In this document: in pieces, positions 6,288 through 7,011 of the stretch | Layout of the letters: each line of letters opens with the position of its first letter | How positions within the stretch are numbered: the first letter of the stretch is position 1 | Origin: SAR86 cluster bacterium | Lineage (GTDB): Bacteria; Pseudomonadota; Gammaproteobacteria; Pseudomonadales; Azotimanducaceae | Reading direction: 5' to 3' | Length of the DNA stretch: 7,011 nucleotides | Assembly (NCBI GenBank): GCA_013204195.1 | Contig: JABMOJ010000248.1 | Location: forward strand, 1-7,011 | The notes under the pieces: generated by a model | Told to the model about the DNA's origin: nothing | What the model saw: only the letters and a program-made list of their open reading frames with translations | Database searches by the model: none | Translations under genes and position numbers: made by a program

Positions 6288-7011
6288 TCACGGATTCTTG
6301 CGCAACCGCATTAGAGATTCTTGAATGGTCGAGGCAACGAGCTCTCCCTCTTCAGTGAACATCAAACCTCGGTTGTAGCCTCTGGCTGCCGCTGCTTGGG
6401 GCGCATCCAGGGCATACAGTAGCCATTGATCGACCCGGACAACCGGTCGGTGGAACCACATGGCGTGATCCAGACTGGCTGATTGCATATCCTTGCGTTC
6501 AAATTTTCCAGCATGAGGCAAGCGAGAAGTTGAAAGTAACGCATCGTCTGACTGGAACGTGAGCAATGCCGCATGCAGCAAAGGATCATCCGCCGCAATC
6601 GTCCCGTTGGCTCGAAACCAATGATGCTGCTTGGGCGGCAATGGCTCGCGGACCAGCTTTGCTTTGTACTCCAATAGGAATGTCACAAATGCATCACTCT
6701 GATTGACCCTGGCAATGGCTGCATCATCCGGACGTTGCACCGCGGGCATCTCGGCTTGGTGGTTCAAGCCTGCCTCAACCACTTGAAACGAGGTGTCCAT
6801 ACTGAAAATCGCTCGGCCATGTTGGATCGCGACTATTCGACGGGTGGTGAAAGACCGACCATCCCGAATTCGTTCCACCATAAACAACACGGGCACCGCG
6901 GGGTCGCCGGGGCGCAAGAAGTAGCCGTGGAGGGAATGTGGCGGACGATCGGCCGACACGGTTCTACCTGCAGCGATCAGTGCCTGCGCCATGATTTGGC
7001 CACCGTAGAGA
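6288..7011 (-). CDS. tesB: Acyl-CoA thioesterase II (N-terminus beyond the window edge)
   Basis: TesB hydrolyses medium- to long-chain acyl-CoA to free fatty acid and CoA, through two fused hot-dog domains. The frame is open to the right edge, where it reads LYGGQIMAQAL. This matches VFGGQVVGQAL inside E. coli TesB, so the ATG at 6992 is internal and roughly 40-45 residues are missing. Numbered from that Met, the fragment has 234 residues. HSLHGYFLRPGD and the RRIVAIQHGRAIFSMDTSFQ block mark the first hot-dog; SLDHAMWFHRP and ASTIQESLMR mark the second. The E. coli catalytic residues Asp204, Thr228 and Gln278 correspond to Asp149 (FQSDD), Ser173 (SASLDH) and Gln224 (STIQE), with the first pair 24 residues apart in both. 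Ser for Thr keeps the hydroxyl. The holD-like gene follows 55 bases downstream on the same strand. Confidence 0.95.
   Translation of the reverse strand, partial: LYGGQIMAQALIAAGRTVSADRPPHSLHGYFLRPGDPAVPVLFMVERIRDGRSFTTRRIVAIQHGRAIFSMDTSFQVVEAGLNHQAEMPAVQRPDDAAIARVNQSDAFVTFLLEYKAKLVREPLPPKQHHWFRANGTIAADDPLLHAALLTFQSDDALLSTSRLPHAGKFERKDMQSASLDHAMWFHRPVVRVDQWLLYALDAPQAAAARGYNRGLMFTEEGELVASTIQESLMRLRKNP

Noticed and set aside
1..7011. Search for CRISPR arrays, insertion sequences, integrase sites, or toxin-antitoxin or defence genes
   Set aside because: No spaced direct repeats, transposase motifs or defence-type proteins were found. All long open regions are accounted for by housekeeping or lipid genes.

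Overview
The window reads as chromosomal DNA of a gammaproteobacterium, probably a free-living and perhaps marine one. The reasons are the close match of its prfC product to enterobacterial RF3, a holD-rimI-prfC gene order like that of E. coli, a long FabY-class ketosynthase of the kind known from Pseudomonas, and moderate G+C with no phage, transposon or CRISPR features. The exact order or genus cannot be fixed from the sequence.

Layout. Bases 1-176 hold a possible C-terminal tail of an upstream gene and a stretch with three short inverted repeats. The plus strand then carries a biosynthetic-type thiolase (177-1352) and, after a 104-base gap with a hairpin and a candidate promoter/operator, a 617-residue beta-ketoacyl synthase starting at TTG (1457-3310). 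A perfect 11-bp hairpin (3320-3352) separates this pair from the convergent minus-strand block. Read in its own direction, that block is: tesB (5' end beyond the window edge), a short hairpin, a diverged holD-like gene, rimI overlapping it by 8 bases, a strong-looking promoter, and prfC ending at 3372.

How the genes fit together. The plus-strand pair encodes two enzymes that make or break C-C bonds between acyl units: a thiolase acting on CoA esters and a ketosynthase likely to start or extend fatty acid chains. TesB, which hydrolyses acyl-CoA, lies at the far end of the opposite strand. The holD-rimI-prfC group is informational: a clamp-loader subunit, the acetyltransferase of ribosomal protein S18, and the GTPase that recycles release factors. 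prfC appears to have its own promoter with a perfect TATAAT.

I found no clearly novel system. The points most worth checking are the diverged HolD with a long linker, the FabY-class enzyme beside a thiolase, and the cluster of short dyads upstream of the thiolase.
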